Under the pieces are notes generated by a model. It saw only the letters and a program-made list of their open reading frames with translations. It was not told the origin of the DNA and ran no database searches. Made by a program: the position numbers and the translations under genes. This document shows, one piece after another, positions 35,010-47,814 of a stretch of DNA of 64,000 nt. The number at the start of each line of letters is the position of its first letter. The stretch's first letter is position 1. This stretch comes from Campanula takesimana (Eukaryota; Streptophyta; Magnoliopsida; Asterales; Campanulaceae): assembly GCA_026119855.1 (NCBI GenBank), contig JAOWBW010000484.1, positions 620,001-684,000 on the forward strand. The letters are read 5' to 3'.

Positions 35010-36111
35010 TTAAGTGGCTCCCTCCGGGTCCGTCAAATCAATTACATCAATTTCATTGATGTCTTCCAAAATAGACAGCCCCTCATAATAAGGCTTCACC
35101 CGGTGTCCATTCACTTTAAATATTGTCCCATCTTTCAAATCTTTAAGCTCTACGGCTCCATGGGGGAAAAACTCGAACCAATTCATAAGGACCCGTCCAC
35201 CTTGAACACAATTTTCCGGGAAAAAGTTTGAGGCGAGAGTTAAAGAGAAGGACTTTCATACCCGGTTTGAGAAACTTGGGTTTAAGGTTTTTATCATGAT
35301 ATCTTTTTGTCCTCTCTTTGTACAACTTTGCACTCTCATAACTATTCTGCCTCATTTCTGCAAGCTCATCCAAGTCAAGCAACCTTTTTTCCCCTGCTAG
35401 AGTCAAATCCATGTTTAGTTGCTTGGTTGCCCAATATGCTTTGTGCTCTAATTCCACTGGAAGATGACACTCCTTTCCATACACAATCCGGTACGGGCTC
35501 ATGCCAATGGGGGTTTTGTATGCAGTCCGATACGCCCACAGTGCATCACATAATTTGTCAGCCCAGTCTTTACGATTTGGACGCACCGTTTTCTCAAGCA
35601 CCGCCTTGATTTGGCGATTACTCACCTCCACTTGGCCCGAAGTTTGAGGGTGATAAGCCGTAGCCAAATTGTGACTCACCCCATATCTTTTTAGCACTTG
35701 ATTGAACATTCTGTTTGTGAAGTGCGTCCCTTGGTCACTGATAATGACACGCGGCACTCCATACCTGCCAGAGATATTTTCACGCACAAACTTGCAAACA
35801 ATATTAGCATCAGTAGTCCAGATAGGAATTGCTTCCACCCATTTAGACACATAATCTACAGCAATAAGAATGTACAAGTAGCCTTGGGAAGGGGGAAAAG
35901 GACCCATAAAATCAATACCCCACACATCAAAAATATCAACAATTAAATTATGTTGTAGGGGCATTTCATCTCTCTTTCCTATGTTGCCGGTCCTTTGGCA
36001 TCTATCACATCTCACACAAAAGTCATGAGCATCTTTAAATAAAGTGGGCCAATATAAGACCCGCTTGCAATACTTTCCTAGAGGTCTTTTGCCCACTAAA
36101 GTGACCCCCAC
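35010..36111 (-). pseudogene. Integrase of the Athila-type element, copy A
   Basis: Identical in substance to the copy at 48966-50067: zinc-binding region, GIDFMGPF, ISDQGTHF and the GQVEVSNRQIKAVLE core. A frameshift near 35150 is followed by the last codons to the TAA at 35010. 34452-35009 is non-coding (T-run, A-run, and the TTGGGAGGCAACCCAA hairpin at about 34945-34960). Confidence 0.85.
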
Positions 36112-36563
36112 ATTGGAGGTCGTGGCAAAATCTTAACACGCTAGTTTGCTCATGCTCCGGAATGCATCTTTTAATTATCTTGTCCGGGCAAACTTTCCAC
36201 AGATAAGGGTCATCCCAAATGTAGTGCTTCACGTCCGATCTAAACTTTCGTTTTTGATCGTAAGTGAAGTTAGGTGGCATAATATTAGAAACAATGAAAT
36301 TCACAATATCCGCATACCAAGGCTCATGAACATGTAAAGCAAATAGTTGCTCATCCGGAAAATTTTCATTAACCGGAATTGCACCATCAATTACACTAGT
36401 GAATGTGAAGTCCTCAAGCCTAGATAGGTTATCTGCCACCACATTTTCAGTCCCCTTTTTATAAAATGGGACAGTGGTGTCTTCGGAAGGCATCTTGTAG
36501 AACTTCAAGTGTAGAACTCTATATCTAGGTACGTCTATATAAGTTATAGTATTACAATATTTA

Positions 36564-36666
36564 TACTTCCTCCGTCTCACTATAAGTCGCATTATTATCA
36601 AACTCAAAGCAACCGAGGATGATCGAGCTGTCGAGACTTTGAATTTTTAATGGGACGGAGGGAGTA
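36564..36666. mobile_element. Small Stowaway-like MITE, copy B
   Basis: The same 103-bp MITE as at 22581-22683. The stretch 36667-38127 after it corresponds to the copy A intergenic region and holds no recognised gene. Confidence 0.75.
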
Positions 36667-38127
36667 TTTTGCAATCCATGACCTCATCAAGAAATAGGAT
36701 CTCGCTAAAACAGCAATACCATATTTAGAATAAGGCAATCAATCTGGTATTACACATATTGATGGTAAAAAGAAAGGTAAGCTAATGTTTTAAGCAATAA
36801 ACTTGACTCTGTATATTGACAAGGTTGGTTGTTATAGAGTATGCATAAATGCAGAAAAAAGAAATCTGACTTCATAATCTTGAAATAATGACCACTTATA
36901 TCACTGTAGTAGATGCCGCGGATTTTCAGAGCTCAGGCTCCAGTCAGTTGTACTCCTCCCTCCGTCTAATTTCTCATTTCCCATTTTTCATTGTATATAT
37001 ATAAAAAAAATCCCATTTCCACATTTTAAGCTTAAATGTGCATAAACACAACATGGCTAGTGAACCAAGTATTCATATCCTTAAAAAGTTTGAATAATCA
37101 AACGTGAAAATCATTTTGGGACAGAGAAGTATGTTTGAAGATCTGATGATGATGGAGGATATAACTCATAATTTTACATGTGAGAAAATAAGATTACCTC
37201 AATTCCCGAATGACAGTCTCACAGTATTTATTGTGGTTAATTTGATTGAATTTTGACTAATTTACATTAATTTAGTTGATTAATTAAATTTTAAAAATTG
37301 TTATTGATAGTATTTCTAATGGTATACTAATAACAAACTAACCACTGGAAAAAAGTGAAACTGATTGAGTATATGAACTGAATCCATAAATAAAAGGGCA
37401 TTTTCATATAGTTTTCCACCCTAATCAAACTTATCAAAAAGGACATAAAGTTTTAATATTAACCATAAGTTCCATAGAATTTTAATGGACAAAAATATCA
37501 TTTCTCGCTTATAATGAGCCATCTCTCCTCCTTATTATACTTTCTATCTCAAACCACCACCATCTTTTTGCCACCCCCACTTCCTTCTATCACCAACTCC
37601 GATCGATGTCCCATCTTTGGCGACAACTCTGGCGAACAACACCTCTGGTCGGCAACCAACAACTGAGAACATCTCAGTTTGTTTTATTCAATCATTGTTT
37701 CATAGGCTTCTCAATTTATTTTGAAGAATTACGTACAAATGAAATTGTGTGAAGCAGAAAAAGAAGTTCACTGCATTATTAATTTGATAACAAATGCAAG
37801 CATATTGCTCATACATGTCACTAACGAGTACATTGCATAACTTAGTAATTATCCCATGTATAAGAGTGCATGAAATAAAGTGCATAGTGTGTGTGAAACT
37901 ATCGGTAGAAAGACCGAAGAAGATGAGTTAGTGTGATGTTTGGACAACGGAGATGGTGGGTGCTACTCTTAATTGGTGCACGAAGGCCTGAGTCTGGAAT
38001 ATCCTAGAAGGGGGGGGGTGTAAAGAGCACTGCGAAAAGGCATCGATGAAGGCGATTGCTGTAAGATATGGTGTTGGTTTGATCTTCCTTGGGTGCGTTC
38101 AATTCTGCAAAGAGAAGACCTGCTATA

Positions 38128-38386
38128 TACTCCCTCCGTCCCACCCGAATTAGGATTTTTGGGTTGGGCACGGGGATTAAGGAAAAAGTGTTAGTAGAGT
38201 AGGTGTTGTGAGTATGAAAAGTGAAATAGGAGAGAGAAAGTGGGGTAGAGAATAATGAGTGGAAAGTTGTATTGAGTGTGAATGTGGGTCCCATTAAATA
38301 AAACACTTCCATTTTTGGGTTGTCCTAATTCGAATGGGACACCCAAAATGGAAATTTGTCCTAATTCGAGTGGGACGGAGAGAGTA
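38128..38386. mobile_element. Stowaway MITE, copy B
   Basis: 259 bp from TACTCCCTCCGTCCCAC to GTGGGACGGAGAGAGTA. It matches 24181-24439 with several substitutions, including a better consensus left end here. Confidence 0.88.
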
Positions 38387-38986
38387 GTTAGCTAAGGTAG
38401 AGTTGGATAAGTCTGGTTTGTTAGAGGTCAGTGTAGCGTATAACATAAGTTTTGGTAAGGTTTGGTGGTTGCGTCATGCGTGCAGATCTAGAGAAAACTA
38501 CAAGGTCGCTAGTTTGTTGACGGGAAGAGAAGTAGCCACGCATGCACAAAAAAGGCCAACGGTAAAGGTAGATGAGCAAAGAAGATGGGGAGAAAGGATA
38601 GCGCGAGAGAGAAGCGGGTTTGAAGCATGTTTTAGGGTTGGGCTTGGGGGGCAATTAGGGGATTACATTATTTCTCTAAAAGAATGGGGGCTTTAAGGGA
38701 ACAAACATTCCATCACATGGAAGCTAAGGAATTAATGAAATACCTCCTCACCTTCTTCAAGAATTAGGTTGGTTTTGAGGGGCTTTAGGGGAATAATTCC
38801 AAAGAGGATGCAAGGCAACTGGCCACCGGTGACGACTGACTGAATTGGGCGGCGTTCGTTTCAAAAATATTTCCGAGTCAGCTAAATTTAGGTTGCAAAG
38901 AAACACTCTTTCTTCCCATTTTGACTTGTCTACTCTACTGTTAGTGATGATTATCATAAACAAAATCATCTGAAAAATCAAAGAAA

Positions 38987-41218
38987 ATGTTGAGAGCTCC
39001 GAATGCATCCGCCAATCAGCAGCAGAATCCGGACATGGACCCGACCCATCAAAGGGCTTCAAGGGCTTTTCAGTTCCACCCTTCCCGACCCTCCATCGTC
39101 GACCTCTTCAATCTCTACTTAGGAGTACGCCAATTGCATCTTTTTTTTTTTCATGCTTTTATTTTGACTTCAATTCAAAGCAGTTTATGTTTGATTAAAT
39201 TCATTTGTTTTCATTTTTGCAGAAGAGTAGTCGCCAAAAATCTGATGACTCTATTCGAGAACCTCCGTACGTTAATACCCACTAATTTTCTGTTATGTTG
39301 TCTTGATTACTTGAACTTGTTTTTTGAATTGCTCTTGATTCTTTGGAGAGTATAATTGAAATTGATTGCAAATGTTTTTTTTTTTTTTTTTTTTAACCAA
39401 TTAACTGCAAATGTTAGATTCCATTATGCCCGGAATGAGTGTTCATTCATAATGTTGACATCAAGGAGATTACATTATTTCGTTTTTATTAGTGTGTATT
39501 GTTCGTGATTGCCCCTAGCTTCTGGATTGCATCACATTACAAGTGAATGGCAGGTGCGTTTAATATATTCATGTGAAAAAAGACGCTCATTTAGGATGTC
39601 AGGGAGTAGCTTGTATGTGTTTTGGGTCGAATGTTCATGTTTGATTGCAACTGCTACTCTCCCGGTAGCAGGAAATGTGGTAGCAAACTTATTTATGTTT
39701 TTCCTATTACTAGAAAGCAATGGTTTTTCATTTTTTTTAATTATATTTTTGATTCTACTAGAAATCTTACTTCAAAACCCACAATCATTTTCCTTGTTCT
39801 TTGATCAATATAACATGTTTTTGGAGGTTTTACCTACACAGTGGCGGATCCCGAATTATTTGTTAGTGTGACAGAATTGTTTAATGTCAATTCATGGTCT
39901 TGACACACAAAGGTATATTCTTGCTAATAAGTTAACAATGTCTTACCAGAAAACACATCTGAAACTAGTACGTTTTAGAGTCTATCTTGATATTTGATGT
40001 TTTTAGATACCAATCAACTATATTTGACCTAGAATCTCATAACGAAAACCGTAAAAAACAGAAAATTAAGTATAATTAAACCCCCCACCCTCACCCCCCC
40101 CCCCCCAAAAAAAAAAAAAGAAAAAAAGAAAAAAAAATAAAGAAAAGAAAACTAAACGTAAAAGTAATTGTAGTAATTTTGGGATTAAGTCAGAATCGCC
40201 CACACTCGTCCTAACATAGAACCGCCACTGCTCCTGCATGTGGTTGTCTTCTGAAATTTATACTAATGATGTGTTTCGCAACTTCAATTCCAAGCCTCTG
40301 ATTTGGATTTGGAAGAACAAAATGAATTATTCGGGCTTCAAATTGCTCTTTCAATTCCAAACCCAAAGCTTGAAATTGAACTACCAAACACACCCTTTGT
40401 CTTTTACTTTGTTTGTCTGAAGGAACTCTTCAAAGCCCATATGTTAGCTAAGTGATTTAGCTTGTTATAAAATAGTCAAAAGTTGACTACATGTTCTAAT
40501 TGTTTTTCTGGATTGCACTGAATGATATGCGTTGCACAAATTCATTTTGGCATGTTTTGTTTATTCTATAACTTGCTTATTTTTATCACCATTTTGGGGA
40601 ATTTTGTGAAAATTTTGGTACACGGGGAAATGGTAATGAGATTTACCTGCAGGAATAAATCACAGAAGCGTGTTACTGCTCTTAACAGAGAGCTTCCTCC
40701 TCGCAACGAACAATTTCTCTTAGATTTTGAGCAGCTCCAGAGCCAGTTTGGTGTAAGTTTAAATGCAGAAAGACGAATTTTTAGCATCCATAAAATTTGG
40801 CCTCAAATAACTTTGAATTTGTTGTTTGTTTTTCATTTTATTTTTCAGGATCAAGAACAATTTCGAACTGTGACAGAGTCGGTGCTTATCTCTTTGGTTA
40901 TCCAGTGTAGTGATCACGCACCCCGAGCAGAGTTTCTTCTATTTGCTTTGCGTAGTTTGTACAGTATAGGCTACATAAAATGGGATACTTTTCTGCCGTC
41001 CCTTCTTTCTTCAGTTTCATCTGCAGAACTTTCTGCAGGCATCTCTTCAACAACTTTATCACAGCCTGCAGTTTCTTCTACATCTTTAAACCAGACTGGG
41101 TTGTTACCTCCTTCTAGCACAATCCCCAATTCATCTAATATTCAATCTTCAAATCCGACCTCTCCTTTGACCTCAGTTCACGGGATTGGATCCCCTGCTC
41201 AATCAACAAACGAGCCAT
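38987..41218 (+). pseudogene. MED23: Mediator subunit MED23, 5' exons, copy B
   Basis: Exons 38987-39124, 39223-39266, 40653-40752 and 40849-41218 repeat copy A with the same splice sites and the same predicted protein. Copy B is the one still joined, across the nested elements, to the rest of exon 4 at 58251-58699. Before the insertions the exon read through in frame at the GCCAT target site. As it stands the frame runs a few codons into the LTR and stops (MEKISL end). Either copy could drive a short transcript from its own promoter into the LTR. Confidence 0.9.
39839..40230. mobile_element. hAT-like MITE in MED23 intron 2, copy B
   Basis: Copy of 25892-26281 with the same inverted ends CAGTGGCGG and CCGCCACTG, differing in homopolymer length. 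Confidence 0.6.
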
Positions 41219-42707
41219 TGATGGAGAAAATCTCCCTCTAATTAAATTACCTAGCAAGTGTACTAGTTACCGTTGTAGTAGTATGCACAAGCAAGGGTCG
41301 TATCCACAGAGACTTGAAGGATTAACAAGAATGTAATTAAAACAGAAAAGTAAATAGTGGGGTTTTGGTTTTTGATTAATTTAATTAAACTAAAACAATA
41401 ATTAAAATTAAACTAAGAAAATAAATAAAAGCAAGATTAACGAATAGATTCACGGATTGAGTTCACAAATACTTTCACTCTATGCTATACTTCAAAATAA
41501 TAAGATCAATTTCTTTCTTGGGTTCGTTCACTTTAGTAAGAATTTGGACGGTCCGGTCGCCGGATTGCAATTCTAATACTCTTTTTATGTTCTACTTTCC
41601 GCAAGGTCCGTTTCACATGCAAATAGTTCATGAAATACTTAAGAATATTTTAACCTAGATCCTTTTGACTTCCGCATGGTCCTCAATTAGATCTAATTAT
41701 TAAAATAGTGGTCAACGTATAATCGCCCACGCAAGTGAAGCAATATATACCCAATAATTCTAAAGCCAATTTATATCTTAACATATAATTGAAACTAAAG
41801 AATTAATTATGAAGAATATTTTAATGAACAAGAATTAATATCGAATGGAAGAATTAAATCCAAAGCATAGAGATCTAGTATTTGTTACTACCAATCCATG
41901 AATCTAAGAAATTAGCTACTCATAATAATAAAATCAAGAACAGGAAATAAATTAAAGAACATCAAAACCTGGATTAATTTGATGAATCCTTGTTTACAAC
42001 CTTGAATTCTTCAATAAAACATGAATCTCATAATGTATATGGAGTGTTATATTTATACTAGGGATAAGGAGGTGTAAAAATATGAAAAACCCTAAGATTC
42101 CTTATTGAAAAAGGATAAATAAAGTTGCCGGCCGGAATTTCCCCAGGAGCCCCTGGGATTTTCGAGTTTCCAGAAAAGTCCTCCGAAAATTCCTCAAAGA
42201 TCCTCCAAAAATTCCAGAAAAGTCCCTGTAATTTTGGAAATTATTGAAAAGCCCATCATAATTTAGATAATTCCTCAAAGGTCCCTGAAAATTCCTCTAA
42301 GGTCCCTGAGTGGGCAGCCGCCCAAGTGGAAAGTGGGCAGCCGCCCACTTGATCAGCCTCTTGTCAATTCGAAGCTCAAGTGTGTGATTTGTACTTTTTT
42401 CGCGTAAACTTCCGGAGGCCATAACTTCTTCATACGAACTCCGATTTGGACGTGTAAACTATCGTTGGAAATATCTTTTCGAGTACTATCCAATGGCATT
42501 GATTTCTCAGATGTCACATCACTTTATATTTATGTTCTGGTCCATTCTTTATCCATCTTTTTCGCACTTTAACGTACATGAATCCATGCATTCTTTTGCT
42601 CCTTCCCTATACTCATAAACACTGCAAAAACCATCAAAACACCCAAGGTTGAGCATCTAATAAGTCATAGAAGTATATGATTTGGATGGGTAAAAACACA
42701 TCCATCA
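41219..42707 (-). repeat. 3' LTR of the outer element
   Basis: Partner of 56779-58245. It has a duplicated GGGCAGCCGCCC unit (42310-42350) that is single in the partner LTR. A minus-strand TATA motif lies near 42048-42059. Confidence 0.93.
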
Positions 42708-44250
42708 AATACCCAAAAACTTATCTTTTGCTCGTCCTCGAGTAAAACAAAACAAAAAAAAAACTATAAAACTACAAAAAAAAACTAAAAACAATAAAAA
42801 AATTTTGTTTTTTTTTTATGTTCTCATTACACATGCGAGTCGTTATCCAAAAGTCTCAGGGTTCTTCACGAAAGTGCCATTAAATTGGTACCATTGTAAA
42901 CCAAATTGCAACACATACACACTACTAACTCGTTTGATTTTCCACCGCAGCATGATAGGATGAGTGATGTTGGTGATCAATGCGATCAAAATAAGATTAG
43001 TTTATAGGATCACTTTAGTTAATGCTCTAAATTCACAAATGATGATGATGTTGCACGTTAACCCAATCAAGGACACTCATAATCATGTATACATAGTTGT
43101 CAACCCGGTTACCGATATTGAACAAAAATATGGCATAAAGTTTAAGCACAACAAACGTGCAAGGCTAGGTTCACGGTTACAAATGAAGGTAAGGACATAC
43201 GAAGTTACGAAAGTGGACTAAGAAGTCTTCTACAATATGTATAGCCTCACAATATGTTAAAACTCTCCGCTCACCCAATTCCCACACTGTCTCACCCCCA
43301 AACTTGAACTTTTATATAATTACATGGGGTGAGATATGATTACCTATTTCTTGCAGCCTTTTCCAAATCATCACTTCAATACATTAAGGGGACAAGCATT
43401 TTCTCTTTCTCTTTTTTTTTTTTTTAATAATCTCATATAACTTCTCATAAGATGAAAGTGTGCTATTTACCTTTTTTTTTTTTTTTTTTTTTTTGCACAC
43501 TACATTAAGCACACTATTTTTGTGCTTGCCCATTTCCTTTCATTACATACTCCCTTTTCATATATTTGGCCATACACCATAATTTCCCAATCATTCTCCC
43601 AATTTCTAACCATAAATTCCCATCATTCTCTAATCCACTTCCTCGTCAAGGTGGGTCTAACCTATTCTTAGTGCAAAAGGGTAGGAAATCGGGTATCAAA
43701 AGAAGGTGAACGGCGGTCTTTAATGTGCCATTCTTTCATTCATTATCAAGCTCAAAAGGGTGTTCTAGCGATGATTTTATTTAGTGACTAGATAGACAAA
43801 ATAAGGCCGACAAAAAGGGTTTAGAAAGAAATGCCATAAATACCGAATAACCTATTAACTTGTTATTGACAACCATCCAACAATGTTCTAGGGTCCCCGA
43901 GCATACACCAAGTGATCCCATAAATTATTCCTATGTTGGTAACATGATCATGAAAATAATGTAAGTGAGAGGTGGTGCAATCGTGCCTTTAGTAGTGTTA
44001 ATGCAGTCTCAACTCTAAGTTAAACAATGCCAACATCCTAAAATATAAAGAGAACAAATTTTTTAAATTTTTCTATTTTTTTGGAGGGTGACAAATATAT
44101 ACACTCCCCTATAAACCCACAAACTCGGAGACATGCCTACCCCCAAACTCAAAACATGCTATGTCCTCATAGCATAAGGAACTAAAACATGCTTTGGGTT
44201 CAAAGGATGGCAAGACACAACAAAACAATAAAATGAAAGCAAAATAAATG
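42708..44250 (-). other. Non-coding interior of the outer element, copy B
   Basis: The same as 28759-30302: no coding frame, T-runs at about 43412-43425 and 43472-43494, and a block shared with the inner element at about 44085-44180. Confidence 0.7.
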
Positions 44251-44453
44251 TTACCTAGTTGGGTTGCCTCCCAACAAGCGCATTTGGATAAGGTCGTTAG
44301 CCCGACCGTTGCCCGGTTTGGATTTCACCTTTCTTCCTTTGGCCCACTTTGCATTCTCGCGGGTCTTTACCTTCAAATCGATCCCCATATATAATCCCTT
44401 TTTTATTTCATTGTTTAGCACCAAAGGGAATATTTTACGATTACATTGCTTGG
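44251..44453 (-). pseudogene. C-terminal tail of the outer element's gag-like ORF
   Basis: It continues, in frame, the ORF at 55760-56632 if the inner element and one CTTGG copy are discounted. A basic stretch (KGRKVKSKPGNGRAND) is followed by RLLGGNPTR and a stop. The ORF would have had about 355 codons. Confidence 0.72.
44258..44275 (-). repeat. Hairpin motif at the gag-like ORF end of the outer element
   Basis: GTTGGGAGGCAACCCAAC on the minus strand: 6-base arms and a 6-base loop. The same 18 bases occur near 48900 in the inner element. Copy A counterparts are near 30310 and 34944. Confidence 0.75.
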
Positions 44454-45774
44454 TGATGGATAAAATTCCAAGTAATAAATACCTAGCAAGCGCACTAGTT
44501 ACCGTAGTAGTAACGCGCGAAAGCGAGGGTCGATCCCACAGAGACTTGTTGGACAAACGAGTGAATTTAATTAGTGCAAAAGAGTAACCAAAGGGGGGGT
44601 TTGTGATTTGATTTTTAATTAATCTAATTTAACTACTAAACAGTAAAAATAAACTAAGATTGAAGATCACAAAGCAAGCAAGGATTAAATTCAAGATGAC
44701 AAAGATTCACGGATTGGGGTTCACAACTATTTCCACTCTATGCTATTTTTAAATAAAGATTAACAAACTTGTTCAAGAAATCGTTCACTTAGTTAAGAAT
44801 TGGGACGGTCTAGGTCAATGTAAATATCCCTATGTGATGTATTCCGCTAAGTCAACAACACACACAAATAATTTATTAAGTTCTTAGGAACAATGGATTT
44901 TAGATCCTTTTGATTTCCGCTAGGTTTTCAATTAAATCTATTCAATGAAATCTAGGTCAATGTAAAAACTATCCACGCTAGTGCAATAATTTAAACCCTA
45001 ATGATTTAAAGATCAAAAATATCTATCTATACGGTTGAAATATCTAAATTAATGAAGATCAATTTCAATGAACAAGAACAAGAATGATATTTAATTAAAC
45101 CCAATTTAGCATAAAGTTTCAATAGTGCTACACCCAATCCATGAACAAGTAATTTAGCTACTCATAGACATAGCAAGAATCACAAGAATAAGATTAAAAA
45201 CCATAAACCTGGATAAACACTTGATGATGAATAAATCCCAAAATTCTTGATTACACCTTGAAAACTTTGATAAAACCTAAAAGAAAGCATCCCCCAATAA
45301 AGTACTGCAGTCTACTATTTATACAGAGAGAACTAGGCCCAAAAAATAGGTAAAATTGGGTTAAAACCCGTCTGGAAAGGGAATCCGAAATTCTGTACGG
45401 AAGTAGCGGGCGCCTGGTGATACCCAAGCGGGCGCTCATTTGCCCAGAAACCTTGGTTCTTCGGAATTCACAATGAGCGGGCGCCTGGCACTGTTCGGGC
45501 GGGCGCCTGGTCTGTTTTTCTGACTTTCTTTATCTTTTCTCCATCTTGACTTGCCCCAATGCCAATCGACTTCTGGTTTTCACAATTAATCATTGAGGAC
45601 TTTGTTCATCAACACAAATGACACTAAAAATGTTCAAAATATACAAATAATAACCAAAGTTCCTCAAGTCACAACTGGACCAAAATTACATCAAACTAGT
45701 CTAAATTACAACCAAACAGTCAATAAAATTAGAACGAAAATATAGGGATAATGTATGATAAAATCGATCCATCA
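44454..45774 (-). repeat. 3' LTR of the inner Athila-type element
   Basis: 1,321 bp. At about 44805-44832 it differs from the partner LTR by a short substituted patch: GTCTAGGTCAATGTAAA replaces a longer GTCTGGTCACCGG... stretch. A TATA motif lies near 45315-45323. Confidence 0.93.
45404..45510 (-). repeat. GCGCCCGC motif cluster in Athila-type LTR
   Basis: Same as 31456-31562. The partner LTR cluster (55388-55498) has one extra AGGC step (AGCAGGCGGGCGCC). Confidence 0.88.
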
Positions 45775-46560
45775 AATTCCCCCACGCTTAGACCATTACT
45801 CGTCCTAGAGTAATATTCCTAACCCCACATCTAAACTCCGGTCTATTAGCGTAGCATGGAGGAAAATGACCCATATCTCCTCTACAACTCCCATCAAACA
45901 AAGCCAAGACAAGGATAATGAAAATCAATCGGAGTGTAAAGGACTCCGCTCTTTATAACTCCCCAAAACAAACAAATAATCAATGACAAATGGCCCTAAT
46001 TGTTAGCACTCCAATAATAAGAAAGTAATACGCAAATCCAACTAGGGCCCACTCAAAAAGCTAGGGGGATCTAAAACGTCCTACGTTTCCCCCACGCTTA
46101 TCTTACACTACATTCTCCCTAAAAAAAAAAAAAGAAATCAAAGCTAGGATAATCCTTAGCAATGATTTACCTCACAAAAAGATCCAACGTCCCCTTATGA
46201 CTCCAACAAGAAATATGAGGATTTTCTATCCTATTCGCCTCTAACCAAACCTCCTACTTCAAAAATGTCCTACCCAAACACTCCAAACCGCCCTTGTGAC
46301 GCCACGCCAATTAAAAACAATGACTCACTCAATTTCTCTCCTTTTGCCTAGGCGCCCTTTCGGGTTTTCACCTAGCCTCTCTTTTCTTTTTCAAATTTTT
46401 TTTTAACTAAAAATTATACAACAAAGCAGGTGATAACGTGCATCAATCAACAACCAACCGATATTCCCACCCCCCCCCCCAAACTAAATATGAGCATTGC
46501 GCCTAATGCTCGTCACAACTAAGCATAAAAAACATAGGGAGTGGAAATACCTCGAGCTAC

Positions 46561-47814
46561 TCACGGCGGGGGAGGTCCAAAAATATCATCCCAAGCATTC
46601 CATCCATGCTGAGGCGGTGGCGGGGGTGGTACATACTCAGGCGGTAGAGGGTAAGTCAACGGTGGATACCGCTCACCAAGAAAATGATGCGCCATCATTC
46701 GTTGTCTGAAATACTGATCCTCCCGAATGTTGGAGTACAATGCTTCCTCCATCCTCTGCACCCTTTGATCATTCTCTTCTTCCTTCCGCTCTCTCTGATA
46801 GTTCGCCATGAATTGTTGTTGCTGAAAAGCTCTGAACATATCATCTAACCCCTGAATCTGTCCCGACAAATAGTAATTCATCTCTCTCTGAGTCATCTCT
46901 GCCGGGATATCATCCTCTTCCTCCTCATCACCAATGGCCTGACCGCCAGCAGCCTGAGCTGGAGCTGGGACCCGAGCTCTCTGCACTCGCCCACTTTCTA
47001 TTGTTGCTTTTGTTACAGTGGTGTCTGGAGCTAAAAGTCTGGGGAACCCCTCCATAGGCACCCCTGCCCTCTGTGCCATCGTAGTGATCATAATGGGGAA
47101 AAGATAATTCTTGTTCTCCAAATACCTGGCTCGGACCCCCATCTCACTCCTCATGATGCCCCCAATGTTTATCGGCATCCTCCTTATCATGGCATAAAGC
47201 AAATGGGCCCTGTACCAGTGAACCTCCTGATAGTGAGCGGAAGGCATGATCCTCTCGCAAATAAAGCGATACAATGCCTTAAGATCCAGCCGCAACTCAC
47301 TAATATGAAACAAGTAGCCACTTCGGATGTTCCCCCTATCAATATTCACCCCAAACTCTCCTGCAAATAGAGCTAAGGTATCATCCATCCGGTCCATATT
47401 CTGGAGATTCCTCTTCAAATCCCAATACGCACAGTTCTCTTCCGCCACAGCATTTGACAACCCATAAAAATTATTAATGGCCGTCGTAGTCACATCAACA
47501 TTAAATCCCCTAACCCAGACATTGGGGGCCTCAGTCGCCGCATGAAAATTTGCATAAAATTCTTGCACAAGCAATTTCGACCCCATCTGGGCCGGCACGG
47601 CCAACAAACGTCTCAAGTTGTAATGTTCGATGATTGCATCTAACCCACAATTTATCAAGTTATATCCTCTCTCCACCGTTACCCCATTATTTTGCTTATT
47701 ATCAAATTAATTCTGTGAATCCCGGGATACAAAACGAGTGTTATCGAAATCCGGCTCAATTTGGGGTGGGGGAACACCATGACCACATCCTCGACCTCTT
47801 GGTCTTGGCAGCAT
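46561..47814 (-). pseudogene. Env-position extra ORF of the Athila-type element
   Basis: ATG at 47814. A TAA after about 35 codons interrupts an otherwise single frame of roughly 418 codons. The part after the stop has the plant transposon protein-like block (LLVQEFYANFHAATEAPNVW), a middle part with MRRMPINIGGIMRSEMGV-like sequence, an acidic segment (GDEEEEDDIPAEM), a Q-rich coiled region and a proline-rich tail. No signal peptide or membrane segment is seen, so it is not an envelope-like membrane protein. One substitution from copy A was noted in the coding sequence. 45775-46560 is non-coding 3' interior with the polypurine tract. Confidence 0.72.

Larger units (their letters stand above)
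22480..36462. repeat. Tandem duplication, copy A (about 14 kb)
   Basis: 13,983 bases that recur at 36463-50418 in the same orientation with few differences. The unit starts at AAAATGGGACAGTGG and ends at CAGTCCCCTTTTTAT inside the RNase H region of the Athila-type element. It contains two MITEs, the MED23 promoter-proximal exons, the left LTR of the outer element and part of the inner element. Where copy A ends, copy B begins with no intervening base. Confidence 0.95.
30506..36462 (-). mobile_element. Inner Athila-type element, truncated copy A
   Basis: Left LTR 30506-31826, then the extra ORF, internal promoter, integrase and part of RNase H. It is cut at 36462 by the duplication border. 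The complete version is at 44454-55759. It has no second LTR here. Confidence 0.9.

Noticed and set aside
46561..47814. True retroviral envelope gene in the env position of the Athila-type element
   Set aside because: No signal peptide, membrane anchor or cysteine pattern; the sequence resembles the plant transposon protein domain instead.
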